Of a stretch of 64,000 bases of DNA, positions 17,294 through 26,900 are shown piece by piece (position 1 is the stretch's first letter; the number at the start of each line of letters is the position of its first letter). The notes beneath the pieces are model-generated. The model was not told where the DNA came from, did no database searches, and worked only from the letters and a program-made list of their open reading frames with translations. Source of the DNA: Chitinophaga oryziterrae (GTDB lineage: Bacteria > Bacteroidota > Bacteroidia > Chitinophagales > Chitinophagaceae); the NCBI RefSeq assembly GCF_009758125.1, contig NZ_WRXO01000004.1, forward strand, positions 1-64,000. The letters are read 5' to 3'. The position numbers and the translations under genes were made by a program.

Positions 17294-18127
17294 TTAATCT
17301 ACAGAATTGATGAAGTTATTGAACATTCTGATGTATTCCTGCTGCAATTTACTATCAGCATCTGTAAAGAAATAGCCATGAAAGCCTCTGTCCAGCTTAA
17401 GTTCGGTTGTTCCCTGTAGTTTTGTATGCCGGGAGTCTACAACCCCTATCAGTTTATTCTTGTAGAATACCAGTACGGTGCGGTAAGCAGGGGAGGGATC
17501 ATCTACGGTACTTTCGTAGTTGGCATATTCCAGGAAAGGCTCGTTGAAACCGGTGGCCTGTAGCTGGAACTGTTTAATAAATGGCTGCATATCAGGCAGC
17601 GTTCTGCCGGAATGCTGCTGCAGATATTCACTGAGGGCTGTTTCTATGATAGAGCCGGCTTTGATCTTACCGGCGGGTATGTATCCGTAAAAGAGACCTG
17701 TTCTGACGCCTTCCTTATTCTGCCCGGTTAATTCTAATTGAATGTCTTCCAGCGTTTCACCTACGGGTTTCCCTTTTATCAGTAGTTTTTGTCCTTTTTT
17801 CAGCATCAGGCTTTTATCCTGCAGGGGGGTGATCTCAGTTTCAATGCCTACCATTACCCAGCCGCCTTTAGGCGTACCGGCATTCAGTAATACGTTATCG
17901 TACATGGTAGCTATCCGCCGGCCATTGATGGTATCCCGTAAGGTGACAGTACCGCTGAGCCTTTCTGCGATCACTTTCTCGGGTAAGGCTTTTTCCGCTT
18001 GTTTAGATGTTACAACGTTCTTTGCGGTAGTAACCGTGTCAGTATCACTATGTATAGGCGCTTTGGTATTTTCAACGCATCCTGCCAGGAGAAGAAGTGC
18101 CATTGAAAAATAGAATAGTTTGGGCAT
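17294..18127 (-). CDS. Uncharacterised lipoprotein with SH3-like segment
   Basis: Start chosen at ATG 18127 (MPKLFYFSMALLLLAGC), which gives a clean lipoprotein signal with Cys17 and 277 residues; a longer frame upstream has no signal. After a Ser/Thr linker, residues about 45-125 (SGTVTLRDTINGRRIATM, GGWVMVGIE) look like a bacterial SH3-type beta barrel. The C-terminal part (about 200-277) is mixed alpha/beta with a conserved-looking LVFYKNKLIGVVDSR strand pair. No enzyme motif was recognised. It is probably monocistronic. Confidence 0.7.
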   Translation of the reverse strand: MPKLFYFSMALLLLAGCVENTKAPIHSDTDTVTTAKNVVTSKQAEKALPEKVIAERLSGTVTLRDTINGRRIATMYDNVLLNAGTPKGGWVMVGIETEITPLQDKSLMLKKGQKLLIKGKPVGETLEDIQLELTGQNKEGVRTGLFYGYIPAGKIKAGSIIETALSEYLQQHSGRTLPDMQPFIKQFQLQATGFNEPFLEYANYESTVDDPSPAYRTVLVFYKNKLIGVVDSRHTKLQGTTELKLDRGFHGYFFTDADSKLQQEYIRMFNNFINSVD

Positions 18128-18409
18128 GACTGATAAAGTATGGTTGTAAATGTAAGAGGAAAAAGTGGATAGCCTTAACGGATATTCACTTTTTTTAGAC
18201 CTTCTCTTCCCATGAATGCATAATAGTGACTGATATTCCTGTTGTTTCTTTATCACTCAGCGCATACACGTAAGTATAACAGCTCCGGGATAAACATTGT
18301 TGTGCATAAATAACCATACAGTTAAAGAATGTGATCAGCAACAGCGATTTTTTTAGAAGTATACAGATGTTAAGAACAATAGGGTAATGCCTCGGTTTGA
18401 ATATTATGG

Positions 18410-18556
18410 CAGATGTTGTTGATCGATAAAGACACTGCATCTGACTGTTTAGTTCTCTGATCTAGCTCTGGAATATGGGTTCAGGATTTGATTTTCAATT
18501 TAACTTTACCTAATATTCACGTCAGATAAGGTGTCTTTATCGATCAACAACATCTG
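18410..18556. repeat. 26-bp perfect inverted repeats around a 95-bp spacer (possible invertible segment)
   Basis: Bases 18410-18435 are exactly complementary to 18531-18556; pairing stops at both ends. The spacer (18436-18530) contains TTTG about 20 bases before a TAATATTC box, near the Bacteroidota promoter pattern, pointing to the copper regulator at 18656. Repeat length and spacing resemble phase-variable promoters of this phylum. No invertase gene is in the window. Confidence 0.6.
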
Positions 18557-18629
18557 GCGCGAAGATTATGCAATCAAGCTCAGGCACTACCAACAATAGT
18601 GATACTGTTAATATATCTGTATTATCCGC

Positions 18630-18637
18630 TAACTTTG
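18630..18637 (+). promoter_or_regulatory. -7 box (TAACTTTG) of the copper regulator
   Basis: A perfect match to the Bacteroidota TAnnTTTG box, 18 bases before ATG 18656. The predicted transcript start is only a few bases before the gene, which supports 18656 rather than the further-upstream start at 18599. No clear TTTG -33 box was found. Confidence 0.55.
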
Positions 18638-18655
18638 TACTTTCAATCGATAGCA

Positions 18656-19219
18656 ATGGAGTTATTCATAAAAAATATGGTTTGCAACCGTTGTATCCTG
18701 GTGGTACAGCAGGAATTAGAGAAGCTGGATATAGGTTTTACGCATATGGACCTGGGAGAAGTGAGTCTTTCTTCAATACCTTCCCCCGAGAAGCTGAAAG
18801 TACTGGGAGAACGCCTGCATGGACTTGGATTTGAGTTGCTGGACGATAAAAAAGCGGCGTTGGTAGAGAAGCTGAAAACCACTATTATACGTCTGATACA
18901 CGATAAAGATAATGCCACGCTCAATACGAAACTGTCTGTAGTATTACAGGAGGCACTCGATACAGATTATCATTACCTGTCTACTGTTTTTTCCGGTATG
19001 GAAGGATTGACAATCGAAAAATACGTGATCATGCAACGTATTGAAAGAGTGAAGGAATTGCTGCAATATGATGAAATGAACCTTAGTGAAATAGCTGATA
19101 GCCTGGGCTATAGCAGTGTACAGCATCTGTCGCAACAGTTTAAGAAAATTACGGGGTTAACACCCAGTGGTTACCGTCAGCTAAAGGGGAATGACCGTAG
19201 GCCCCTGGACATGGTATAG
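18656..19219 (+). CDS. AraC-type regulator with N-terminal HMA-like metal-binding domain
   Basis: A 187-residue protein. The N-terminal 65 residues have a ferredoxin-like HMA fold pattern with a C-x-x-C site (MVCNRC, Cys10/Cys13). The C-terminal half is an AraC/XylS helix-turn-helix (about 120-180: IERVKELLQYDEMNLSEIA, LGYSSVQHLSQQFKKITGLTP). The start is set by the promoter box at 18630 and by Met at the beginning of the HMA domain. It lies 69 bases upstream of a copper-type P1B ATPase and a small HMA chaperone. It is probably a metal sensor that controls them, with copper inferred. This is a compact fusion compared with the usual CueR/CsoR/CopY sensors. Confidence 0.8.
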   Translation: MELFIKNMVCNRCILVVQQELEKLDIGFTHMDLGEVSLSSIPSPEKLKVLGERLHGLGFELLDDKKAALVEKLKTTIIRLIHDKDNATLNTKLSVVLQEALDTDYHYLSTVFSGMEGLTIEKYVIMQRIERVKELLQYDEMNLSEIADSLGYSSVQHLSQQFKKITGLTPSGYRQLKGNDRRPLDMV

Positions 19220-19276
19220 TCATAATTATATACATATTATTCCTCATCGTATAACAACCCTTTTCCGCGGCCATCC

Positions 19277-19284
19277 TAACTTTG
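19277..19284 (+). promoter_or_regulatory. -7 box (TAACTTTG) directly before copA
   Basis: A perfect TAnnTTTG box ends 4 bases before ATG 19289. With a start site about 7 bases past the box, the mRNA would be leaderless or nearly so. It is identical to the box of the upstream regulator at 18630-18637. Confidence 0.55.
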
Positions 19285-19288
19285 CGGT

Positions 19289-21496
19289 ATGGCTGCAAAT
19301 ACAAAACATATTATAAAGGAAACATTTCCTGTACTGGAAATGAGCTGTGCTGCCTGCGCGGTGAGTGTAGAGTCTATGCTTGCTTCTGTGCCGGGAGTAG
19401 AAGGTGCTGCTGTTAATTTTGCGAACCAGTCTGCGCTGGTAACTTATGATGATCATGCGGTGACAAGGGAAGTGCTGAGGACCAGTGTACGAAGTGTGGG
19501 ATACGACCTCGTAATTGATACGGAGAACAGGGAAGAAGTACAGGAAGCTGCACAGCGGAATCAATATAATGCGCTGAAAAAAAGAACGGTGGCGTCTTTG
19601 ATATTGTCTGTGCCTGTGGTAGTGATAGGAATGTTTTTTATGGATATTCCTTATGCTAACCAGATCATGTTTTTGTTATCTACACCGGTGGTATTTTATA
19701 TAGGCCGCAACTTTTTTATCAATGCTTTTAAGCAGGCCCGTCATGGTAAAGCGAATATGGATACGCTGGTAGCGTTGAGCACCGGTGTGGCCTGGTTGTT
19801 CAGTGTGTTCAATACGTTGTACCCGGAATACTGGCATCAGCGCGGGTTACATGCACATGTGTATTATGAGGCAGCAGCGGTGGTGATCGCGTTTATTTCT
19901 CTGGGTAAGATGCTGGAAGAAAAGGCGAAGTCGAACACTTCTTCCGCATTGAAAAAACTGATAGGGCTGCAACCTAAGATAGTAACGGTAGCATCCAAAG
20001 GAGAAGTCCCGCTTAGTCAGGTGATGGTGGGAGATATTATCCTGGTGAAGCCGGGAGAGCGTATACCTGTTGATGGACAGTTAACAGGTGGATCTTCTTA
20101 TGTAGATGAAAGTATGATCAGCGGAGAGCCTGTACCGGTACTGAAAGAAACAGGAGCCGCGGTATTTGCCGGAACGATCAATCAGAAGGGGAGTTTCCGG
20201 TTTAAGGCAGAGAAGGTAGGTGGAGATACAGTGCTGGCGCAGATAATTAAAATGGTGCAGGAAGCACAGGGCAGTAAGGCGCCCGTGCAGCAACTGGTAG
20301 ATAAGATTGCAGGCATCTTTGTGCCGGTGGTAATAGGTATAGCGATATTGACTTTTGCCGTGTGGATGATAGCTGATAATTCGTTTACGCATGGGTTGCT
20401 GGCCGCTGTGACCGTATTGGTGATTGCCTGTCCCTGTGCACTGGGTTTGGCTACGCCTACTGCTATAATGGTGGGCGTTGGGAAAGGAGCGGATAACAAT
20501 ATCCTGATAAGGGATGCGGAGAGCCTGGAGCTGGCGCATAAAGTGAATGCGCTGGTATTGGATAAAACGGGTACGATCACAGAAGGAAAACCTGCTGTGA
20601 CAGATGTATACTTCCTGGACGAAGCAGATATGCGAGTGTTAATGGCAATGGAGGAGCAGTCGGAGCATCCGCTGGCAGGAGCGGTAGTAAAGTATCTGGC
20701 TTCAGGTAAGGATATTCCGGCAACCGTTTCATTGGATAAAATAGAGAGTGTTACCGGGAAGGGTATCCGTGCAACATACCAGGGCAAAGAATACCTGGCA
20801 GGTAATGCCAGTCTGCTGGAGGACTACCGGATTTATCCTGAAGACGCAATGCAGGCAAAGATCACGGAATGGCAGGCGCAGGCTAAAACAGTGATCCTGT
20901 TTGCAGCAGGTAAAAAGGTTGCGGGTATTATTGCCATTGCAGATAAGATCAAAGAGACGTCTGCAAAGGCGATAAATGCTTTGCAGGAGCAAGGGATCAC
21001 CGTGTATATGCTTACGGGGGATAATGCACAAACGGCCGCAGCAGTGGCATCTGCTGTAGGTATCAGAGATTATAAAGCAGGTGTGTTACCGGGGGATAAG
21101 GCCGCATTTGTGAAAGAGTTGCAACAGCAGGGCAGGATAGTAGGTATGGTCGGAGACGGGATCAATGACAGCCAGGCGCTGGCCCAGGCGGATGTAAGTA
21201 TTGCCATGGGCAAGGGTTCGGACATAGCGATGGACGTGGCAAAGATGACACTGATCACGTCAGACCTGAACAGTATTCCCAAAGCATTGCACTTATCCCG
21301 TAAAACGGTGAGGACTATCCGGCAAAATCTCTTCTGGGCATTTATCTACAACCTGATAGGCATCCCTCTGGCAGCAGGTGTGCTGTACCCGGTAAATGGT
21401 TTCCTGTTGGACCCCATGATTGCCGGTGCAGCCATGGCGCTTAGTTCAGTCTCTGTGGTCAGTAATAGTTTAAGATTAAAATTTTCCTCATTATAA
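19289..21496 (+). CDS. copA: Copper-translocating P-type ATPase (P1B-1)
   Basis: A 735-residue P1B ATPase that exports Cu(I) from the cytoplasm. One N-terminal HMA domain carries C20-x-x-C23 (MSCAAC). Eight membrane helices follow. The metal-binding CPC is at 381-383 (ACPCALGLATPT), the phosphorylation site DKTGT at 425-429 (Asp425), SEHP at 458-461, and the hinge GDGIND near 613-618. TGE (SGEP) in the actuator domain is at about 279. The CPC class and MetSer-containing C-terminal helix fit Cu(I). It sits with the HMA/AraC regulator upstream and a CopZ-like protein 14 bases downstream. Confidence 0.93.
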   Translation: MAANTKHIIKETFPVLEMSCAACAVSVESMLASVPGVEGAAVNFANQSALVTYDDHAVTREVLRTSVRSVGYDLVIDTENREEVQEAAQRNQYNALKKRTVASLILSVPVVVIGMFFMDIPYANQIMFLLSTPVVFYIGRNFFINAFKQARHGKANMDTLVALSTGVAWLFSVFNTLYPEYWHQRGLHAHVYYEAAAVVIAFISLGKMLEEKAKSNTSSALKKLIGLQPKIVTVASKGEVPLSQVMVGDIILVKPGERIPVDGQLTGGSSYVDESMISGEPVPVLKETGAAVFAGTINQKGSFRFKAEKVGGDTVLAQIIKMVQEAQGSKAPVQQLVDKIAGIFVPVVIGIAILTFAVWMIADNSFTHGLLAAVTVLVIACPCALGLATPTAIMVGVGKGADNNILIRDAESLELAHKVNALVLDKTGTITEGKPAVTDVYFLDEADMRVLMAMEEQSEHPLAGAVVKYLASGKDIPATVSLDKIESVTGKGIRATYQGKEYLAGNASLLEDYRIYPEDAMQAKITEWQAQAKTVILFAAGKKVAGIIAIADKIKETSAKAINALQEQGITVYMLTGDNAQTAAAVASAVGIRDYKAGVLPGDKAAFVKELQQQGRIVGMVGDGINDSQALAQADVSIAMGKGSDIAMDVAKMTLITSDLNSIPKALHLSRKTVRTIRQNLFWAFIYNLIGIPLAAGVLYPVNGFLLDPMIAGAAMALSSVSVVSNSLRLKFSSL

Positions 21497-21510
21497 AAAA
21501 TAGCAAAACA

Positions 21511-21723
21511 ATGGAAACATTACAATTCAAAACAAATATTAAATGTGGTGGCTGTGTAGCCAAAGTTACACCTTCACTGAATACAACAGCAGGTACAGAT
21601 GCATGGAAGGTAGATACAGATAATCCGGAGAAGATATTAACAGTTTCTTCCGATAAAGGACTTGTTGCAGAGGATGTGATCAAAGCTGTAGCAGAGGCTG
21701 GTTTTGTCGCAACAAAATTGTAA
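21511..21723 (+). CDS. Small HMA-domain copper chaperone (CopZ-like)
   Basis: A 70-residue single HMA domain with C-x-x-C at Cys12/Cys15 (KCGGC) and a betaalphabeta-betaalphabeta pattern. It starts 14 bases after copA, so it is co-transcribed. It is probably a cytoplasmic Cu(I) carrier delivering to the ATPase. The binding loop GGCVAKV is less canonical than GMTCxxC, which is common in this phylum. Confidence 0.88.
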   Translation: METLQFKTNIKCGGCVAKVTPSLNTTAGTDAWKVDTDNPEKILTVSSDKGLVAEDVIKAVAEAGFVATKL

Positions 21724-21823
21724 GTATTTATAATAAATAAAGATCAGGTTACGTTAATGATGGTGGACAGTAAACCACCCAGTACATTATCTGGAAGAAT
21801 CACAGACAGTAAACCCAGGAAAC

Positions 21824-22189
21824 ATGTTTAATCCAATAACCTGGAAAATTTTCAAATTACGACAACCTGCCTTCATGCTGCTACATACATGTATGATGGC
21901 AGGCGTTGTTGTATTATACAGTAGTTGCGCATTAAATAACCGTGGATATCAGAGTCCACCTCCGCGTATGGGGGCGGAATACCGTTTTGAAGATGGATTA
22001 CGCAAAGAAAAACATCCTCAGTATCTTTTTGATAAGAAGACAAGAAAAGACCTGGCAAGGATGGGATTACCTGCCGGCCATTCCAATGTGGCCACTTCTG
22101 CAGCCGTACCATCTTCTTCTTTTTCCAAAACTCCCCCTGTTACGGACAGTATCCACAGAGACACTACTTTTAAGGTATTACCCCAGTAA
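21824..22189 (+). CDS. Small uncharacterised lipoprotein
   Basis: A 121-residue protein with a lipobox-like VVLYSSC at about 29-35. An internal Met (MLLHTCMMAG) gives a more standard signal and may be the true start. The mature part is Pro/Ser-rich and positively charged (RKEKHPQYLFDKKTRKDLARM), with no recognised domain. It lies downstream of the copper genes, but spacing of 100 bases makes operon membership uncertain. Confidence 0.6.
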   Translation: MFNPITWKIFKLRQPAFMLLHTCMMAGVVVLYSSCALNNRGYQSPPPRMGAEYRFEDGLRKEKHPQYLFDKKTRKDLARMGLPAGHSNVATSAAVPSSSFSKTPPVTDSIHRDTTFKVLPQ

Positions 22190-22250
22190 TTCTCATTTGT
22201 TCATTTAGGTATGAATTACTTACATTTGTAAGAATTTTAAAATATCCTGT

Positions 22251-22787
22251 ATGATCAAGACCATTTACATCACCTGTCTGCTGCTTGCAGTACTCTTAGG
22301 AGCCAGCAGTAATTCACAGGCACAATTGAAAAGGTTCAGCATTGGCCCTTATGTAGAAGCCGGATTCCCAGTTGGCGATCTGAGCGACACACATAATACC
22401 GGTATCGGTGCAGGCTTAAATGCAGATATTAAACTGATCGCTGGCTTCGGCGTTACCGGTTCCGTTGGTTATATGCGTTTCCCTGGTAAAAAGGGTGTTT
22501 CCATCAGCGATGGCCAGGGTAATACGATCAGTACCGATTACTCTGCCCTGCAGGCTATCCCTGTAAGAGTAGGGGTGAAGTACAAATTCCCTTTCCCTTT
22601 GCTGTATGTGAAGGTAGAAGGTGGAGTTGCCAACAGGGTAGGTAAGGATAACAATGGTGCGCCGGTTATTTTTGCTCCTGGTATCGGTATCCGTTTCCTG
22701 GGACTGGATGTTGAGGCCAAGTATGAAGGTTGGTACAAAGACGGTACTGCCGGATTCTTTGGGCTGAAAGCCGGTTACAATTTCTAA
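22251..22787 (+). CDS. Outer-membrane beta-barrel protein (OmpA/OmpW-like small porin family)
   Basis: A 178-residue exported protein with a signal peptide ending near residue 25 (SNSQAQ). The mature part has alternating amphipathic strands (FSIGPYVEAGFPVGDL, GFGVTGSVGYMRF, VGVKYKFPF, LGLDVEAKYEGWY) and ends in an aromatic residue (GYNF), typical of 8-strand barrels. Function unknown. The gene is followed by a strong bidirectional terminator at 22817-22850. Confidence 0.8.
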   Translation: MIKTIYITCLLLAVLLGASSNSQAQLKRFSIGPYVEAGFPVGDLSDTHNTGIGAGLNADIKLIAGFGVTGSVGYMRFPGKKGVSISDGQGNTISTDYSALQAIPVRVGVKYKFPFPLLYVKVEGGVANRVGKDNNGAPVIFAPGIGIRFLGLDVEAKYEGWYKDGTAGFFGLKAGYNF

Positions 22788-22816
22788 ACTACATCTTGTC
22801 ACATTGTTTATACAAA

Positions 22817-22850
22817 TAAAAAGTCCCGGACAATTGTCCGGGACTTTTTA
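22817..22850. terminator. Bidirectional intrinsic terminator
   Basis: A perfect 34-bp palindrome: A-run, GTCCCGGACAA, mirrored, T-run. It lies between convergent genes ending at 22787 (+) and 22886 (-), so it can stop both. Confidence 0.92.
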
Positions 22851-22885
22851 CTGTTCACATGATTTCCGTTCATGATTTTTGTTTC

Positions 22886-23443
22886 TTAGTCCTTCGCCCT
22901 CATCGCATGGGATTTAGGGGTCTTGGACGTATCAGTAGGCTGCGGAGTTGTAGTATCCTTACTGAACGAAACGATATTTTTTCCTAAAACGTTTGCTGTA
23001 TCCTTTTTGAAGGCAGCAGTGTCTCTGATAGCTTTCATGGCAGCAGTATCTCCCGTAGCTGCATTCATATGAGCAGCAAAACTGGCAGTATCATTTACCA
23101 TAGCAGTATCTGCCTTGAAAGCAGCAGTGTCTGATTTAAACGCTGTAGCAGTGTCGGCAACTTTGAAAGTAGCTGTATCCGCCTTAAAATTAAAGGCGAA
23201 GTTAGCAGTGTCTTTCAGTAATGCTGTATCACGAACGAAACTTGCTGTGTCACGTACAAAGCTGGCAGTGTCATTTTTCATGCTTACAGTGTCTCTGTAA
23301 AAGCTGGCGGTGTCGGTCATGGTGGCTGTGTCTCTCATCGCTGTGAGTGTGTCTGTAGCCTTAACATCTTTTGCAAAACTCGTTGACAGTACGAATGCGC
23401 CCATGCCGGCCATCAGGCCAAACTTTAATAATTGCTTCTTCAT
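22886..23443 (-). CDS. Exported DTA-heptad repeat protein, probably heavily O-glycosylated
   Basis: A 185-residue secreted protein with a signal peptide (MKKQLLKFGLMAGMGAFVLS, ending near residue 24, SFA). The mature chain is low-complexity. About 17 D-T-(A/V/L/T) tripeptides occur, many in a seven-residue spacing (RDTASFV, RDTALLK, SDTAAFK). D-(S/T)-(A/I/L/M/T/V) is the known O-glycosylation motif of Bacteroidota, so dense surface or periplasmic glycosylation is inferred. The C-terminus is Pro/Lys-rich (TTPQPTDTSKTPKS). No catalytic motif. The same triplet repeats keep the frame open on the opposite strand, which is a shadow. Confidence 0.75.
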   Translation of the reverse strand: MKKQLLKFGLMAGMGAFVLSTSFAKDVKATDTLTAMRDTATMTDTASFYRDTVSMKNDTASFVRDTASFVRDTALLKDTANFAFNFKADTATFKVADTATAFKSDTAAFKADTAMVNDTASFAAHMNAATGDTAAMKAIRDTAAFKKDTANVLGKNIVSFSKDTTTPQPTDTSKTPKSHAMRAKD

Positions 23444-23909
23444 GGTTTTTCAATTTTAACTGGTTAAATAAAAAATCAATAAATTATGGTACAGACTATC
23501 TTACTAAAACCTTGCTTAAATACTCTAAAGAAATGTTAAAAGGCATATCTTAATTATTAAATCATTGATTTTAAGATAATTGGAAAATTATCTTTTTTGA
23601 GTAATTTTGAACATAACCTGCACTTTTACTTGAAGGAGTAGGTAAGAAAGTCAAACAGTATGTAGAACAGGGGGCACATAACCGGGTATGTGATACCCGG
23701 ATCAGCCAAAAAACTCTTAATGAAATGTTAATGCATTATGTAGCATTGGTAAAATAGTATCAACTTATCTTTAATTGTTCGCTTATTTTTAGCTCGTTGT
23801 CATTTATATAAAAAACAGAACAGTGAATGTATTGTAGAATAGCTGATAGCTTGGGCACCATATATTAGAGTCGTATTCCTAACACGTTTGATCATTTATT
23901 TTTTCCTTT
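23444..23909. other. Intergenic region, AT-rich, one hairpin
   Basis: 466 bases upstream of the SusC gene. A perfect 8-bp hairpin (CCGGGTAT/ATACCCGG, loop GTG) lies at 23682-23700 without a T-run. No confident promoter box or gene was found. Confidence 0.4.
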
Positions 23910-26900
23910 ATGAGCCACACATCATTTTTTAGAAAGCAAAGCTTTCTGGTTATCCTTTTATGCCTGTTCGCAGGGGTAGCGCTTGCACAGCGAACTGTTA
24001 CCGGTAAGGTAACAGATGCCGGAGATGGCAGTGGTCTGCCGGGCGTGAATGTTACTGTGCCAGGGACCACCACAGGGGCAACTACAGATGCCAGCGGGCA
24101 TTTTAAGCTCACAGTCCCTGATGCCGGTAAAACGCTTTCCTTCTCTTTCATTGGTTACCAGGCACAGACAGTCACTATTGGTGAACAGGCCGTGATCAAC
24201 GTATCCCTGCAATCCACTACCAAAGGACTGGGAGAAGTAGTGGTAGTAGGTTATGGTGTACAGAACCGCCGGGACGTTACCGGTACTATCTCCACTATTA
24301 AAGGAGCGGATATAAAAAACCTGCCCGTGAGTGATGCTGCTCAGGCGATACAGGGTAAAGTAAGTGGTGTGGATATCGTTCGTTCAGACGGATCTCCCGG
24401 AACAGAACCTGCTATCCGTATCCGTGGTACAGGTACTATTAACAATGCAGACCCGCTGGTTATCATCGATGGGGTGCCTGCAACAGGATTAAGTGATGTG
24501 AGCCCTAATGACATTGCTTCCATGGAAATTCTGAAAGATGCCTCTTCTTCTGCGATCTATGGTACCCGTGCAGCGAATGGGGTGATCATCATTACCACTA
24601 AAAAAGGTGGCTATGGCGAAAAACTAAAAACTTCTTTTAATATATATAAAGGGGTGTCCAATGTACGCCGCTATATTCCTTTACTGACTGCTCCTGAACT
24701 GGTGCAACTGAAGCAGGAACGTTATACCAATGACGGGGTGGCCATCAATACATTCTGGCAGGACCCTTATTACGCGGTACAGCGTACGGACTGGCAAAGG
24801 GCGCTGCTGCGTTCCGGCCAGACTACCAACGCTGACGTGAGCCTGCGTGGTGGTAATGCTACTTCCAATTACCTGTTCAGCGGTGGTTATTATGATGAAA
24901 AAGGTCTGATCCAGAATACTTATTTCAAACGTTACAGTGTACGTATCAACTCTGAACACAGGATCGGTAAACGTGTGAAAGTAGGAGAGAACTTACAGCT
25001 GACCTACAGGCAGCAGGAAGGCTTTGATACCTATTCTTCACAGACAGGTCTGATTTTCAGTGCCCTGCGTTTCAACCCGGCTATTCCTGTGATGAATGCA
25101 GATGGTACTTATGGCAGTGGTAAGGCTAACAGTGAGCTGGGAGATATTAATAACCCTGTTTTTACTGCACAGACCTCAGACGGCTATAATAAGAATTACA
25201 GAATGCTGGCCAGTGTGTATGGAGAAGTGCAGATCCTGGACGGTCTTGTTTTACGTGCTAATTATGCATATGACGGTACGATTAACAATCAATATGGGTT
25301 TACTCCTAAAGTACTGGACCAGACCCGTACCACTGATCACGCTGCACTTTATCAGCGTAATGAAACAGATGGTTCTGAACTGGCCGAAGTATTCCTGACC
25401 TGGAATAAAACATTTGCCAAAAATCACCAGGTAACCCTTACCGGTGGTTATTCACAGCAAACTACCAACGGTAGCTATTACCGTGCAGAGCGCTGGGGCT
25501 ATAATGATGAAACTACTCCTCAACGTGTGTTGGATAACGGTACGGATATTCATGATGCTTCCGGTAACTATAATGCTGCAACTGGTATTGCTTCTGGTTT
25601 CATGCGTGGTTTTTATGGTTATAAAGGCAAATATCTCTTCACAGCCACTTTCAGGGCTGATGGATCTTCCAAATTCCCTAAAGACAACCGCTGGGGTTAT
25701 TTCCCTGCGTTTTCTGCAGGGTGGAGGATCTCTGACGAAACCTTCTTTAAAGACAATGTTTCTTTCGTGAGCAATCTGAAACTGACCGGTGGCTGGGGAG
25801 CATTGGGTAATCAGCGTGTAGCGGATTTCCAATACCTGGCACTGATCAAAAAGGACCAGGATCAGAGATATGCTTTTGGCGATAATACAGTTACCGGTAT
25901 CTGGAACTCAACACTGGCTAATCCTGATATTACCTGGGAGAAAGCAGAAATGACCAATATAAGTCTGGAAGCAGGTTTCTTCCAGAACAAACTGAATACT
26001 ACTATCACATACTTCAATAAGAACACCAAGGATATGCTGGTGCCTGCACCTTTAATGGACGAGCATGGTGCCGCTACAGTTCCAGACCGTAATATTGGTG
26101 CACTGAATAATAAGGGATGGGAAATAGAAGTAAATTATCTGGGTGGTAAAGGTGAATTCCGTTACAATGTAGCAGCGAATGCTTCCTTTATAAAGAATAA
26201 GATCACAAAGCTCTATGAACCAGGTACTTTTATCGGCTCTACTACATACGGCCGGCAGAATCAGGAGATCTCCCGCACTTATGTAGGTCAGTCTATTGCT
26301 TCTTTCTATGGCTGGAAAACGGATGGTATTTACCAGAACCAGACAGCTATTGATAATGATGCCAATATCAAGAATGATCCTAACAAGGCGAATATCAAGC
26401 CAGGAGATGTACGTTTCTTAGACGTTAATGGCGATGGCATTGTAAATGATCAGGACCGTACCTACCTGGGTAATCCTAATCCTAAAGTGACATTTGGTGT
26501 ACAGGCAGGCGCTTCTTATAAAGGATTTGATCTGAACCTTTCTTTTGCAGGTGTATTGGGCGTAAAACTGTATAATGCCGACAGGATGCAGGGTCTTGAT
26601 CCTACCTATCCATATAATATGTATGCAGAAGCGATGCAGCGCTGGCATGGCGAAGGTACCAGCAACAGTATACCGCGTATGACCCTGACAAGTGACAATC
26701 AGAATTACCGTACTTCCGATCGTTTTGTAGAAAGTGGTAATTACCTGTCGCTCCGTAACGCTACACTGGGATACACCATTCCTTCCAAAGTATGGGGCCG
26801 TTCCGGCGTGTCTGATGTGCGGATATATGCAACTGGTCAGAATGTATTTGTTATTACAAAATACAAGGGTCTGAACCCGGAACTGGGTTATCCTGTTTCT

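Larger units (their letters stand above)
18128..18655. other. Intergenic region with inverted-repeat pair
   Basis: 528 bases between divergent genes. It holds the 26-bp inverted repeats at 18410-18435 and 18531-18556 and a TAnnTTTG box at 18630-18637. A minus-strand 81-codon frame (18195-18440) with a signal-like stretch is present, but no good start or family was seen. Confidence 0.5.

Noticed and set aside
18195..18440. 81-codon minus-strand frame with a signal-like stretch (LLKKSLLLITFFNC)
   Set aside because: The start lies inside the inverted-repeat spacer, no ribosome-binding or promoter signal is visible, and no family is recognised; chance or a relic is as likely.
18568..18834. 88-codon frame overlapping the HMA/AraC gene
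   Set aside because: Shadow frame: the AraC and HMA motifs are in the other frame, which continues to 19219.
23115..23300. Plus-strand frame of repeated KLAVS units
   Set aside because: Antisense image of the D-T-A repeat gene; periodicity of the true gene keeps it open.
23682..23700. 8-bp hairpin upstream of the SusC gene at 23910
   Set aside because: As a terminator: no T-run on either strand. Noted only as an unexplained hairpin.
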